Assembly (NCBI GenBank): GCA_031292485.1
Contig: JARLHA010000010.1
Location: forward strand, 48,706-112,705
Direction: 5' to 3'
Length of the DNA: 64,000 nt
Source: Mucilaginibacter sp.
GTDB taxonomy: Bacteria; Bacteroidota; Bacteroidia; Sphingobacteriales; Sphingobacteriaceae
This document shows, one piece after another, positions 17,947 to 27,029 of the stretch (within the stretch, counting starts at the first letter, position 1; every line of letters begins with the position of its first letter). The translations under genes were made by a program, and so were the position numbers. Under the pieces are notes generated by a model. The model was not told the DNA's origin, searched no databases, and was given only the letters and a program-made list of their open reading frames with translations.

Positions 17947-18497
17947 AAATTAGTTTATTTTAGAAAAATCGGATAAAAGTATGATTAACTTATTGTAAAA
18001 AAAACACTTTATAGCTTTAAAAAGTAAAAATCTGCTTTTTAATAAAAAAATGTTATTTTTTTGGACAAATTAATGATTTATATCCGCTGGTTCTCCTGGT
18101 TTATAAGTATATCAATAGTATTAATTACCCTGCTTAAATATAAAATTACCTGCTTTAAAGCCAGTGGTTTATAATTGGATGCAATTATATGTATTATTTG
18201 GCAAATAATTGCTTAACAAAAAATGTTTGCCCGGGATAGTTTTTTTTAAATAATCATCTCCTATAAAATGATGTTATGCGCAGCCTGAAAATTTTTATTT
18301 AAAAAGATTTGTTCAGATATTACGACAGTTGTTCGGTTCAAATAAATTTAGTTTCTAAAAACAAATGCGCTATTTTATTAGTTTTTGAAACAAAAAAAAG
18401 AAGAGCTGAAAGATCATCTTTAGCTGTGATGAATACATGCTTGAAAAATAATTATCTTCACGGCTCAGTTTTAATGCTTTAATATAAGCTATTTGAT
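17947..18497. other. 551-bp AT-rich gene-free stretch
   Basis: It separates the minus-strand kinase from the plus-strand secreted protein and so must hold both promoters. It has several poly-T/poly-A runs but no ORF, tRNA or clear palindrome that I can support. Confidence 0.6.
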
Positions 18498-19184
18498 TTG
18501 AATAAGTTAGTTTCAATTATCTTTTTGATAATTATTTCAGGGCAATTAAGAGCGCAAAACAGTGTTCCTCAAATTACGGTTGGCGCGGGCGGCGGAATCG
18601 CAACAGCTTTTACCGGAACTGTTTTGCAAAAAAATACGGTCGCTTTTTATGGCGATGCGGCTTATTACCCCTTGCCTTTTTTAAATGTGAATATCGAGGT
18701 GCAGGCCGGAACACTGTCAGGCGCTTCATCGGGTACCCGGAACCGGAAAAGTTTTACCAATACTTTCAATACCCAGATCATCAACGGCGAACTGCAACTG
18801 GGCGTAATTATTAAACCCAATATCAATGGTTTTTTTGATGTTGTAAGGAATATTTATGGTGGGGCCGGGTATGGCGTATTAAATGGTGATATAAGCAACG
18901 TTAGTGTTAATAAGTCAGCGGTCACCGCTCATATCAAAAATACATTGAATATAGTGCCGCTAAAAGTGGGGTACGAGCTTACTATTGTCAAAAATATATA
19001 TGAGGAGCCTGTATTGAAATTAGACGGTTGCCTGAACCTGAATTATGTTAAAGGGAAAGGCCTAGACGGCTATTATGATAAAAACGCCGCGACGCATAGC
19101 TTTTATACCTATGTATCCCTTGGTTTACGATATGCCATCAGCCTGCGGCATGGCACTGCGAAAGATTATAACAAGTTTGACTAA
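18498..19184 (+). CDS. exported beta-barrel-like protein of unknown function
   Basis: 228 residues. A TTG start gives MNKLVSIIFLIIISGQLRAQ, a good signal peptide cut after RAQ. The rest alternates polar and hydrophobic residues with aromatic-rich strands (AFYGDAAYYPLPFLNVNIEV, SFYTYVSLGLRYAISL), as in small outer-membrane barrels of Bacteroidota. No domain is recognised. No in-frame ATG would keep the signal peptide, which favours the TTG start. It stands alone before the tRNA gene. Confidence 0.7.
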   Translation: MNKLVSIIFLIIISGQLRAQNSVPQITVGAGGGIATAFTGTVLQKNTVAFYGDAAYYPLPFLNVNIEVQAGTLSGASSGTRNRKSFTNTFNTQIINGELQLGVIIKPNINGFFDVVRNIYGGAGYGVLNGDISNVSVNKSAVTAHIKNTLNIVPLKVGYELTIVKNIYEEPVLKLDGCLNLNYVKGKGLDGYYDKNAATHSFYTYVSLGLRYAISLRHGTAKDYNKFD

Positions 19185-19249
19185 TGGCCTCCTTTACAGC
19201 CGTCAATAATCAATAGCGCAGGGTTTTGCAAAAAACCTAAAAGTATGGG

Positions 19250-19280
19250 TTGCCAATTTTAACAGATTTTTGCATCTTTG
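19250..19280 (+). promoter_or_regulatory. tRNA promoter (TTG-N20-CATCTTTG)
   Basis: TTG at 19250-19252 and CATCTTTG at 19273-19280 are separated by 20 bp, close to the Bacteroidota TTG / TAnnTTTG pattern. The tRNA begins 21 bp further on. Confidence 0.65.
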
Positions 19281-19301
19281 CAGCGCGAAATCTTCGCAGA
19301 T

Positions 19302-19375
19302 GGTCCCATAGCTCAGCTGGATAGAGCAACAGATTTCTAATCTGTAGGTCATAGGTTCGAATCCTATTGGGATCA
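19302..19375 (+). tRNA. tRNA-Arg (anticodon TCT)
   Basis: 74-nt cloverleaf: acceptor GGTCCCA with TGGGATC plus discriminator A, D arm around GCTCAGCTGGATAGAGC, anticodon stem ACAGA/TCTGT with loop TTTCTAA (anticodon TCT, reads AGA), and T arm ATAGG-TTCGAAT-CCTAT. CCA is not encoded. A defence-like gene pair lies directly downstream, a typical integration position. Confidence 0.96.
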
Positions 19376-19388
19376 CAACTGAAAAGCT

Positions 19389-19421
19389 AAAAGCCTTAGA
19401 TCGAAAGACTTGAGGCTTGTT
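19389..19421 (+). repeat. hairpin repeat, tRNA-side copy
   Basis: AAAAGCC ... TCGAAAG ... CTTGAGGCTT-GTT, about 29 of 33 positions identical to 21577-21610. Here the stem is imperfect and not followed by a T run, so it is a weak terminator. Together with the other copy it brackets the ATPase/DUF4276 gene pair. Confidence 0.7.
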
Positions 19422-19586
19422 GTATCTCTGTAGTCCAATATCGAAAGATTTCGCCGTAGCAATCCGAAGTTAAATAAGTATAGCGAGAGGTGGCTTGTTT
19501 TTGGATTTCCATTTTAAATTCGTGGTGAATTTATGGATGGTTGGATCTTGGTTTGGTTATAAATTATCTTGACGGCTTAAATAAAT

Positions 19587-20240
19587 CTATAGTTTTTCTA
19601 TGGCATTCAACCAATTATTAAACCGGGGACTCTTATTTCGAATCTTATCTAAACCAATGGCTTCTGCGAAGTAGTGCCCATATAATATTTTATTATAACC
19701 TTCGATTATTCGCTTCAATCTATGAGATGGCGAAGTGGTTTTGTTGTTATTTATCATTTCTGGATTATCATAATCTTGAAAGGTTTTAATCAATTCACTT
19801 TTACCTACTAATTCATTTTTGGGGACTTGCTCGTAGAATATTTGAATATCGTTGAATAATAAACCTTCAAATTCGTGCAGTTGTAAATACGGCAAAAATC
19901 TATGTTGAACGGCATCTCTCAGATCTTGTTTCATTGCCGCCTCTAAAAAGTCCATTCGTGTATTTTTATCGACTATTTTTTCGCCGTCTTCCCAACTTGG
20001 GAAAGCATATTTATTGTATAATCCATAATAATCAATTAACATTGTCACATGAACATCGTCCTCTTGGAGATAAGTGTGTATTTCTTTTTTTAGGGTATTC
20101 CATTTTACAATCCCACCCATCGACCTTTTAATTAAAGGTGATTGAATAAAAATTTCTTTTTTAGCAAAATATGGCGCAAGAATATGTTTACAAAATTCTC
20201 TTTCGGTTTCGCCCTCACAGATTATTAGGACCCTCTTCAT
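19587..20240 (-). CDS. DUF4276-type TOPRIM-like protein (RloB-like), defence-associated
   Basis: 217 residues. The N terminus MKRVLIICEGETEREF and the later TMLIDYYGL give the Glu ... Asp pattern of TOPRIM folds, and LHEFEGLLF (about 122-130) is a hallmark of DUF4276 proteins. Such proteins are paired with ABC-type ATPases in bacterial conflict systems and are thought to act as nuclease or effector subunits; PARIS (AriA/AriB) and RloA/RloB are comparable two-gene designs. Its start overlaps the upstream ATPase gene by 4 bp, so the two are translationally coupled. The target and trigger are unknown. Confidence 0.8.
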   Translation of the reverse strand: MKRVLIICEGETEREFCKHILAPYFAKKEIFIQSPLIKRSMGGIVKWNTLKKEIHTYLQEDDVHVTMLIDYYGLYNKYAFPSWEDGEKIVDKNTRMDFLEAAMKQDLRDAVQHRFLPYLQLHEFEGLLFNDIQIFYEQVPKNELVGKSELIKTFQDYDNPEMINNNKTTSPSHRLKRIIEGYNKILYGHYFAEAIGLDKIRNKSPRFNNWLNAIEKL

Positions 20241-21307
20241 TCACTAAAATTTGGCTGGCCGCCCATAATAATATTCCTTTTCCATAGGTCATCAATTGTA
20301 TAATCCTCTAACCATTTATTAAGCGTTGTACTATTTAACCTTTCAAATTTGCTTTCCCCATCAATTTGGTCAACGGTAATTATGTCTTCAGGCATAAAAT
20401 GACTTAACAGATCAGTAGACTGCGTAGCAACAATAACCTGGCATTTTCTAGCGGCTACAGACTTGATCATGGCAGCCAATTTAGCAATAGATGCTGGATG
20501 TAGTCCTAATTCGGGTTCGTCAATAATTATTGTATCCGGTAATTTAGGTTGCAAGAATAGGACAGACAAAGCAATAAAACGTAATGTTCCATCAGAGAAA
20601 TCATTCGCACCATATATGACATCACTATACTTATCTGTCCATTGCAGCCTCACTAAGTCTTCCTTATTCGGTGTCAAGTAAAAATCAGAAAAGTATGGCG
20701 CTATAGACTGGATGTTTTTTATAATTCTATTATAAACGATTTTATTGGTTTGATGTATATCATAAAGGAACGCGGCCAAGTTCATTCCATTTTCGTACAG
20801 GTAGTATACGTCATTTTCAATATGGCTCAATTGTGTGAAAGGCGAATTGGTGCTTGTATCATGAAAATGATATTTACGAAATCCATTAAGATATTTTATT
20901 ACATATTTTGCTCGGAAATTATCTGTTAATTTTATATAAGCTTCAGCTGATGATCTGCTAATATCCGTTCCATGATCGCTTCTATAAATAAGCCTCTCAT
21001 CCGTAAAAATAAAGCCTTCAGTACCTGATTCTAAAATTGCGGAATAGCCGTTTTGTCCATCACCAAATTCAAGTCGGAAAGAAATTGTATCGGTGGATTT
21101 TTTTCCCTTGTGAAGAATTTTATTGTCTCCCCCATTTAATGCGATGTAATCGTTTAATTTTCTATTATAAAGCCTATTCAAAAAATCAAAAAATGAAATA
21201 AAATTACTTTTACCACTACCATTCGCACCAATTAGGATATTGATTGGCGCAAAATCCACTCTTACAGATTTTATTGACTTGTAACCTTCTATTTCGATGT
21301 AATCCAT
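20237..21307 (-). CDS. AAA/ABC-type ATPase, defence-associated (RloA/OLD-like)
   Basis: 356 residues. Walker A GANGSGKS is at 27-34, a signature-like DFSDGTLRFIALS at 236-248 and Walker B IIIDEPELGLHP at 260-271, followed by VATQSTDLLSHF. This is the SMC/RecF-like head found in OLD, PARIS AriA and Rlo ATPases, without the long coiled coil of true SMC proteins. With the DUF4276 partner it forms a two-gene unit downstream of a tRNA gene. It likely senses phage or foreign DNA and licenses the TOPRIM-like partner. A Bacteroidota -7 element lies 16 bp upstream of the ATG. A housekeeping role is not excluded. Confidence 0.85.
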   Translation of the reverse strand: MDYIEIEGYKSIKSVRVDFAPINILIGANGSGKSNFISFFDFLNRLYNRKLNDYIALNGGDNKILHKGKKSTDTISFRLEFGDGQNGYSAILESGTEGFIFTDERLIYRSDHGTDISRSSAEAYIKLTDNFRAKYVIKYLNGFRKYHFHDTSTNSPFTQLSHIENDVYYLYENGMNLAAFLYDIHQTNKIVYNRIIKNIQSIAPYFSDFYLTPNKEDLVRLQWTDKYSDVIYGANDFSDGTLRFIALSVLFLQPKLPDTIIIDEPELGLHPASIAKLAAMIKSVAARKCQVIVATQSTDLLSHFMPEDIITVDQIDGESKFERLNSTTLNKWLEDYTIDDLWKRNIIMGGQPNFSE

Positions 21308-21323
21308 TTTTTATTTACTCTAT

Positions 21324-21331
21324 CAAAGATA
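21324..21331 (-). promoter_or_regulatory. -7 element of the defence pair (TATCTTTG)
   Basis: A perfect TAnnTTTG on the minus strand 16 bp before the ATPase ATG. No TTG lies at the optimal distance. It gives a leader of about 10 nt. Confidence 0.6.
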
Positions 21332-21344
21332 GTTCGACAAACGT

Positions 21345-21874
21345 ATCTACAGTACTTTTTTTTGGAAATTACATTAATAATCGTAAATTTTCTAATATTC
21401 TGTTTAAGACTTGCATTTTTGTATTCACATTTTAAGTCAAAAACCTAATGTTGAAAAACATTTCCTCAATAAAGAAAGTTCAGGTTATGAACTGCGTTTA
21501 TCAAACTTCTTAATGTTCCTCAATATTTTGATAAACCCTCTTCGAATAAGATTCGGTTGGGTTTACCGAGTAAGTCAAAAGCCTCAAGTCGAAAGTCTTG
21601 AGGCTTTGTTTTTACGGCTAATTAATTATCATCAAAAATTTCGGATCAATTCAACTAATTCCCATCCCCCGCTTGGGATTTTGCTGCCGCTGATCTTTCT
21701 CATTAACAGATAGTAGTTTTTTCCAGTTAGTAGCCGGGGTGAGGCCGCTTTTTTGATTCCGGTTTTTAAATCTCCGGTTTAAAAAAATTACCTGTGAGGT
21801 TTCACTGTCGAATCCAATGCGGAAATTGTTGAGAATGTTATCTGGCAGTATTTTGCAAGGTCGTGAAGGAGAAT
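21345..21874. other. gene-poor stretch downstream of the defence pair
   Basis: About 530 bp with no convincing gene. It holds the second hairpin repeat (21577-21610) and, just before it, an imperfect hairpin AAACCC ... GGGTTT around 21533-21564. I looked for a tRNA-Arg fragment that would mark an att site and found none. Confidence 0.55.
21577..21610 (+). repeat. hairpin repeat, distal copy (also a good terminator)
   Basis: The 11-bp perfect stem AAAGCCTCAAG / CTTGAGGCTTT with loop TCGAAAGT, followed by GTTTTT, is a standard intrinsic terminator on the plus strand. It is a near copy of the hairpin 14 bp after the tRNA. It may be the original tRNA terminator, now separated from its gene by the 2.2-kb insert. 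Confidence 0.72.
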
Positions 21875-22096
21875 TTAGTCGATCTTCTTTCCGTATTTGC
21901 TGATATAGAAGAAAACAGCGCCCACAAATACCATAATGATGCCCACAAATAAAGGCCATTTGGCTACCATGTCGCCGCTTGGGCTAATAGTCATCGAATC
22001 GGAATCAACTACATTAACTACCGATTTGTAATAGATAATTAAACCGATGGTTACGATTACGCCTGCTGTAAAAAGAAGTATGCTGAATTTTTTCAT
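21875..22096 (-). CDS. small two-helix membrane protein
   Basis: 73 residues with hydrophobic segments at about 5-22 and 47-65 and a short loop between that contains SDSMTISPSGD. It resembles the many DUF3185-like two-helix proteins but has no diagnostic motif. It is a single gene divergent from the GH109-type gene. Confidence 0.7.
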   Translation of the reverse strand: MKKFSILLFTAGVIVTIGLIIYYKSVVNVVDSDSMTISPSGDMVAKWPLFVGIIMVFVGAVFFYISKYGKKID

Positions 22097-22268
22097 TGTG
22101 TTTTGATTAACCGCAAGGATGTTGATTATGGCGGTAAAGGTATAAAATTTTCAAATTTTAATTTATCAATCGCATAAATTCTTTAAAATTTTATGGCTTA
22201 TTTTGAGATACCATTATTATTTTCAAATCAGCATAGCTTCATATCAACAAATTGTCAAAGTAAAAATT

Positions 22269-23618
22269 ATGGAAAGAAGAACGTTTATTAAGCAAAGTTC
22301 AATTGCTGCCGCAGGTTTAACATTGTTACCAGCAGGGAGCCTTTTTGCATCAGGGAAAGAAAAGGTAAGGCTGGGTTATATTGGGGTAGGCCTTCGTGGC
22401 CGCAGCCATATCGGCGAAGGTTTGCTGCGCGATGATGTAGATATTGTAGCGATCTGTGATACGCAGGAAAGCTCATTGAAATATTGCCGCGAGCAATTTA
22501 CGAAAGCCGGAAAACCTTTACCACAGGAATATACCGGCGGCCTTGACGCTTATAAACGATTGCTTGACCGTAAGGACATTGATGCCGTTATCATCGCAAC
22601 CCCGTGGCAGTTTCATCACCCGCAGGCTATCGATGCCATGAAGGCCGGTAAATATGTAGGCTGCGAGGTAATAGCCGGTTTAAGCATGGAAGATCACTGG
22701 GATTTGGTGCATACCTCCGAAAGTACTGGGATGCCTTATATGACTTTGGAGAACGTTTGCTATCGACGGGATGTGATGGCTGTTTTAAATATGGTGCGCC
22801 AGGGCCTTTTTGGCGAAATGATCCATTACGAAGGTGGCTACCAGCATAACCTGCGCGAGGTGCTGTTTAATGATGGTAAGCATTTTGCGGGCCACGGGGT
22901 TGAATTCGGTCCGAATGCTTTAAGTGAGGCCCAATGGCGCACCCAATTTAATGTGGACCGTAATGCGGATATTTACCCAACTCACGGTGTAGGCCCGCTG
23001 ATGCATTATGCGGATATTAATGCAGGCAACCGTTTTACCAACCTGGTATCTTTCAGCTCAAAGGCCCGCGGTTTGGCCGCCTATGTAGAGGAAATGGCGC
23101 CCGGTAATAAAAACGCAAAGATCAATTACAAAAATGGCGACGTAATCACTACAATGATTAACTGCGCTAATGGCGAAACCGTTTTGCTTTCGCATGATAC
23201 CCATTTACCAAGGCCATATTCGCTCGGTTTCAGGGTGCAGGGCACCAAAGGGCTTTGGATGGATGTCGCCAAAAGCGTTTATATCGAACACCAGAGTAAG
23301 CAGGATGATGAATGGGACGGCGAAGATGATTGGTTTAAAAAATTTGATCACCCCCTTTGGAAAAAATACGAAACCAATGCCGAAGGCGCAGGCCATGGCG
23401 GTATGGACTGGTTTGTGTTTAACGCTTTTGTGCAGGCCGTAAAACAGGGCAGGCAAACACCCATTGATGTTTATGATTCGGTTACCATGAGTGTTATAAC
23501 GCCCTTGTCGGAAAAATCAATAGCCGAAGGCAATATGCCGCAGGCCTTCCCCGACTTTACAAAAGGCAAATGGGCAACCCGGAAAAATTCTTTTGCACTG
23601 GATGACAGCGGGTTTTGA
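22269..23618 (+). CDS. Tat-exported Gfo/Idh/MocA oxidoreductase, GH109-like
   Basis: Starting at ATG 22269 gives 449 residues with MERRTFIKQSS at the front, a twin-arginine signal; the longer frame from 22203 only adds leader. Next comes the NAD-binding segment LGYIGVGLRGRSHIGEG. The body (KAGKYVGCEV, ENVCYRRDVMAVLNMVRQGLFGE, YPTHGVGPLMHY) matches the periplasmic NAD-retaining oxidoreductases of GH109, which cleave alpha-N-acetylgalactosaminides by a redox-assisted mechanism. Many relatives have other glycosides as substrate, so the exact sugar is unknown. It is monocistronic and followed by a strong terminator. Confidence 0.88.
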   Translation: MERRTFIKQSSIAAAGLTLLPAGSLFASGKEKVRLGYIGVGLRGRSHIGEGLLRDDVDIVAICDTQESSLKYCREQFTKAGKPLPQEYTGGLDAYKRLLDRKDIDAVIIATPWQFHHPQAIDAMKAGKYVGCEVIAGLSMEDHWDLVHTSESTGMPYMTLENVCYRRDVMAVLNMVRQGLFGEMIHYEGGYQHNLREVLFNDGKHFAGHGVEFGPNALSEAQWRTQFNVDRNADIYPTHGVGPLMHYADINAGNRFTNLVSFSSKARGLAAYVEEMAPGNKNAKINYKNGDVITTMINCANGETVLLSHDTHLPRPYSLGFRVQGTKGLWMDVAKSVYIEHQSKQDDEWDGEDDWFKKFDHPLWKKYETNAEGAGHGGMDWFVFNAFVQAVKQGRQTPIDVYDSVTMSVITPLSEKSIAEGNMPQAFPDFTKGKWATRKNSFALDDSGF

Positions 23619-23632
23619 TTTTTTATTAAAAC

Positions 23633-23664
23633 AGGAACAGAATTGCTAAACCAATTCTGTTCCT
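23633..23664 (+). terminator. terminator after the GH109-like gene
   Basis: Perfect 13-bp stem AGGAACAGAATTG / CAATTCTGTTCCT with a six-base loop, followed by TTTA. It starts 15 bp after the stop codon. Confidence 0.88.
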
Positions 23665-23701
23665 TTACGTATAAAGGTAAAGATCAAATTTTTGCCTTTT
23701 T

Positions 23702-24028
23702 ATGCATCCGGAGATAGAAGAAATTATAATGAACTTCGACTTTGAGAATCCACTTCCCGAAGCTTTTGTGCTGCAAAATGCGGAGAGGATACTCAATTAC
23801 ATGGATGACATTAATCTTCAGCGAACTTCGAAATTTAAGTATACCCCGGCAGAAAGCTTTTATATTTTATGGGAGGTTGAAGGGCTTGAATTTCATATAG
23901 AGTGCCTTAAAAATGGCCTCATACTTTACACTTTTCGAAACAAAGCGTTTGGAAATGTTTTTGGAACTGAAACCATCAGCCAGTTTATTCCCCGCCTGGA
24001 AAGTTACCTGCTGGCCGGCATGTGCTGA
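23702..24028 (+). CDS. hypothetical small acidic protein
   Basis: 108 residues, no signal peptide or membrane segment, acidic and aromatic (ESFYILWEVEGLEFHIECLKNG). I do not recognise a family. The length, start position and clean context between a terminator and a convergent gene support a real gene. Two closely spaced ATGs exist (residues 1 and 10); the first is used here. Confidence 0.65.
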   Translation: MHPEIEEIIMNFDFENPLPEAFVLQNAERILNYMDDINLQRTSKFKYTPAESFYILWEVEGLEFHIECLKNGLILYTFRNKAFGNVFGTETISQFIPRLESYLLAGMC

Positions 24029-24040
24029 ATTTTAAAAGGC

Positions 24041-24790
24041 CTATTTTGTATTCCACTTAAACCATTTGATTCCCGTTGTTGTAAAGATAATTATATACAC
24101 CAAGGTGACTAAAAGTGCCATAGAGGCATGGCTGGTCCATTTATCAGGCTCCATGCTGGTAGAAAGGATGGTTTTAACCGCGCCATAGGGCGACCATTGT
24201 ACCGCATCATCCATTGTTTCGCCCAATTTATTTAGTTCGCCAAACATTCCCACCATAATAAAAGCCAGGTAAATTAACCTGGTAGTCGAGTTGATCGTTT
24301 CAGGGTTTTTTATCCATCCAACAACCATTTGCCCAAGGCTTAATGATACTGCTCCGCCGATTATCGCAGTAAAATAAGTAAATACATAAGCCACAGGGCT
24401 AAGTGTTATGCCGTCATATTCCTTGCCAATCACAAAAACTGCGGTGGTGATGATCAGGATCATCGCCAGCTGTACCAGTAAACGGCTTGCCATTATGGCC
24501 CAGAATGGTACCGGTGCAACACGCAACCTTTGGAATATGCCTTTGTCGCGGTCGCGGGCCACAGCGTTGGCATAGCCCATTAATCCCGAAGCAAAAAGGC
24601 CGATAGTAATACTGTTAGCCAATACAAAAGGGCCGCCAACTATACTGATTAACCCTTTCCACGATGTTAAGATAATGATTGGCACAATCAGGGTTAACAT
24701 CACCGCACGCCGGTTGCGCCACTGTGTGGTAAAATCAGCGCGTAAAAGCGAAGTTAGCACAGCGGATGTTTTGGGTATTATGGTAGCCAT
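24041..24790 (-). CDS. ABC-2 type exporter permease
   Basis: 249 residues with six hydrophobic segments and the ABC-2 loop RDRDKGIFQRLRVAPVPFWAIMASR between segments 2 and 3. It probably forms an export channel with the ATPase encoded upstream at 24915-25694. The 124-bp gap between them holds AATTATTGAATT-like tandem words but no gene. The substrate is unknown; relatives export drugs, lipids or polysaccharide parts. Confidence 0.85.
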   Translation of the reverse strand: MATIIPKTSAVLTSLLRADFTTQWRNRRAVMLTLIVPIIILTSWKGLISIVGGPFVLANSITIGLFASGLMGYANAVARDRDKGIFQRLRVAPVPFWAIMASRLLVQLAMILIITTAVFVIGKEYDGITLSPVAYVFTYFTAIIGGAVSLSLGQMVVGWIKNPETINSTTRLIYLAFIMVGMFGELNKLGETMDDAVQWSPYGAVKTILSTSMEPDKWTSHASMALLVTLVYIIIFTTTGIKWFKWNTK

Positions 24791-24914
24791 TTTTAATTAT
24801 TGAATTACTGAATTATTGATTTGTTGAATTAATAAGCCATTTTTTGTTTTCGATGAACTAAGCAGCTCTGAACAACCACTCACTTAATCAACATAATTAA
24901 ATTACTAAACCTCC

Positions 24915-25694
24915 CTATGCCCTCACCGCTTTCCCGGTAAGCGCTATAAAAACGTCTTCTAAAGTTATTTTCCCCCTGCGGGATACGCTGATCACTTCCG
25001 GGTCATCACGGTGTTTATCGATGATGGCCTGCGGCGTGTCGATGGCGATAATCTTGCCATGGTCAATGATCGCTATCCTGTCGCAAACAGATTCAGCTTC
25101 CTCCATCGAATGCGTGGTGAGCAGTACCGCGTGCCCTTTTTCGCGGATCGCTTCAATGCGTTCCCAAAGCTGCCGGCGCGATTGCGGGTCGAGGCCCGTT
25201 GTGGGTTCGTCCAGCAATACCAGTTTGGGATTGTGGATAGTTGATATCACCAGCGAAACCCGTTGCTGCTGCCCGCCCGAAAGCTGGCCAAATTTTTTAA
25301 AAGCCTGGTCTTCCAGGTTGATATCCCTTAGGATAGCCAGAATGTCATCCTTGCTTAGCGATAAGCCATAAACACCGGCGTAAAGCTGCAATACCTCTAT
25401 CACAAACAACTCTGGCTGGAAACTGGTTGATTGCAATTGAACCCCAAGCGACGCCCGGGCATGTAATGGTTTTTCGATGGAGTTGTAACCATCAACAGTT
25501 ACCGTGCCCGAATCTGGTTTCAGGAGGCCTTCAATCGCACTAAGGGTGCTGGTTTTTCCTGCCCCGTTTGGTCCAAGCAGGCCGAAGATCTCGCCCTTAC
25601 GCACATCGAAGGAGATATTTTGTACCGCCTGGAAATTACCATAACTAACATTTAATCCATCTACCGTTAATATATTTGCTTCCTGCTGGTTCAT
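24915..25694 (-). CDS. ABC exporter ATP-binding protein
   Basis: 259 residues with all ABC motifs: Walker A GLLGPNGAGKTSTL (about 36-49), Q-loop near GVQLQSTSFQ, signature LSGGQQQR, Walker B LVLLDEPTTGLDP and H-loop TTHSMEEAE. The CcmA-like domain with a C-terminal segment (ISVSRRGKITLEDVFIALTGK) is typical of ABC-2 drug or lipid exporters. The permease gene follows on the same strand. Confidence 0.92.
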   Translation of the reverse strand: MNQQEANILTVDGLNVSYGNFQAVQNISFDVRKGEIFGLLGPNGAGKTSTLSAIEGLLKPDSGTVTVDGYNSIEKPLHARASLGVQLQSTSFQPELFVIEVLQLYAGVYGLSLSKDDILAILRDINLEDQAFKKFGQLSGGQQQRVSLVISTIHNPKLVLLDEPTTGLDPQSRRQLWERIEAIREKGHAVLLTTHSMEEAESVCDRIAIIDHGKIIAIDTPQAIIDKHRDDPEVISVSRRGKITLEDVFIALTGKAVRA

Positions 25695-25816
25695 TCAGTT
25701 TTTTGATTTTAGATGACGGGCGACAAATGGTGTTACACGTTCAGCCCAAATTTCTAAATAAAAACCACAATAAAACCCTTGTTTGTAGTATTTCCAGGGC
25801 AAAAGCTGTTGTGTCA

Positions 25817-26998
25817 TTAAACCGCTTTTAATTTATAACCCGGTTTCAATAATAAAAGGTAGGGGATGATCAAAAGAACGCCCCCGGCGGTTATCAGTAA
25901 TGCCGTTTTTCCGCCATAGGCATACCACACCAATCCGGTTATCGAACTGGCCAGCAGCGTACAGATACTTTGAAAAGAAGTGTACATGCCGATCGCGGTG
26001 GCTGTGTCTTTTTCTTTGCAGATATTAGTGATCCAGGCTTTTGTTATCCCTTCGGTCGCGGCAGCATAAATGCCATATGAAAAGAATAGAACGAAATAAA
26101 ATAATTCGCTTTTATTTATTGCCATGCCTGTATAAACAGCAACAAAAAACAGTAGCCCGGCAATTAAAACGCTTTTCATCCCTATTTTATCGGCAAGTTT
26201 GCCCAAAGGGTAGGAGAATGCTGCGTATACAAAATTGTAAAAAACATAAATACCAATAACCGTGGTGTCGCCAAACCCGTTTTCTTTGATCTTTAAAAGC
26301 AGGAATACATCTGAACTGTTTAGCAATGCAAAAAATAATAAGGCGATAAGCAACTGGCGATAAACGGCATGGCTGACTTTCCAGTATTTAATGAAATCTA
26401 AAAAGCCAGGTTTCTTAACCAAAGATTGAACTGTTTTTTTCTTTTCGCGGATTAAAAAAGTAATACCGATTGATAGTATGCCCGGAATAAATGCAATGAA
26501 GAATAAAGCTTTGTAATTCCCCGGATGAGCAGCAAGGTATAACAGCGCGATTAAAGGCCCAAACACCGCCCCTAAAGTATCCATGCTCCTGTGAAAACCA
26601 AAAACACGCCCCTTGTATTTTGATGTTGTTTCGTCAGAAAGTAAAGCGTCCCTGGCACCTGTCCGTATCCCTTTGCCGAGTCGGTCGGTGGTGCGTGAAA
26701 AAAACACCCATAATGGATATTTAAAGAGGGCCAGCATCGGCTTTGATAGGGCGCTAAGTGCATATCCTATCCGAATAAAGGGCGACCGTTTGCCGGTGGC
26801 ATCGCTTAAATTGCCGAAATAACCTTTACTTAAACCCGCTGTTGCTTCTGCAACGCCCTCCAGGATGCCTATCAAAATGACAGAAAAGCCAATGGCGCGC
26901 AAATATACCGGCATCACCGGGTACAACATTTCACTGGCAATATCAGTAAAAAGACTCACCATTGACAGGATTAACACATTCCGGGTGATGATTTTCAT
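25817..26998 (-). CDS. MFS transporter, probably an efflux carrier
   Basis: 393 residues with about twelve membrane segments. The start SLFTDIASEMLYPVMPVYL and the loop GNLSDATGKRSP (motif A) followed by DRLGKGIRTGARDALLSD define a common bacterial MFS branch annotated as efflux carriers. The substrate is not known. It lies downstream of, but is separate from, the block that begins at 31218. Confidence 0.85.
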   Translation of the reverse strand: MKIITRNVLILSMVSLFTDIASEMLYPVMPVYLRAIGFSVILIGILEGVAEATAGLSKGYFGNLSDATGKRSPFIRIGYALSALSKPMLALFKYPLWVFFSRTTDRLGKGIRTGARDALLSDETTSKYKGRVFGFHRSMDTLGAVFGPLIALLYLAAHPGNYKALFFIAFIPGILSIGITFLIREKKKTVQSLVKKPGFLDFIKYWKVSHAVYRQLLIALLFFALLNSSDVFLLLKIKENGFGDTTVIGIYVFYNFVYAAFSYPLGKLADKIGMKSVLIAGLLFFVAVYTGMAINKSELFYFVLFFSYGIYAAATEGITKAWITNICKEKDTATAIGMYTSFQSICTLLASSITGLVWYAYGGKTALLITAGGVLLIIPYLLLLKPGYKLKAV

Positions 26999-27029
26999 TT
27001 CATAATTTATAAATTATCTGTCTTTATAG

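Noticed and set aside
19380..21610. tRNA-derived attachment site for the defence pair
   Set aside because: The only repeat shared by both ends is the hairpin; no copy of the tRNA-Arg 3' end is present at the distal side, so I do not call an att site.
21651..21959. Minus-strand ORF of about 100 codons between the defence pair and the small membrane gene
   Set aside because: It overlaps the real small gene in another frame and its composition (Arg/Asn/Cys mix, no hydrophobic pattern) looks random.
22203..22268. Longer start for the GH109-like protein
   Set aside because: The twin-arginine signal begins at ATG 22269; the extra 22 residues would bury it.
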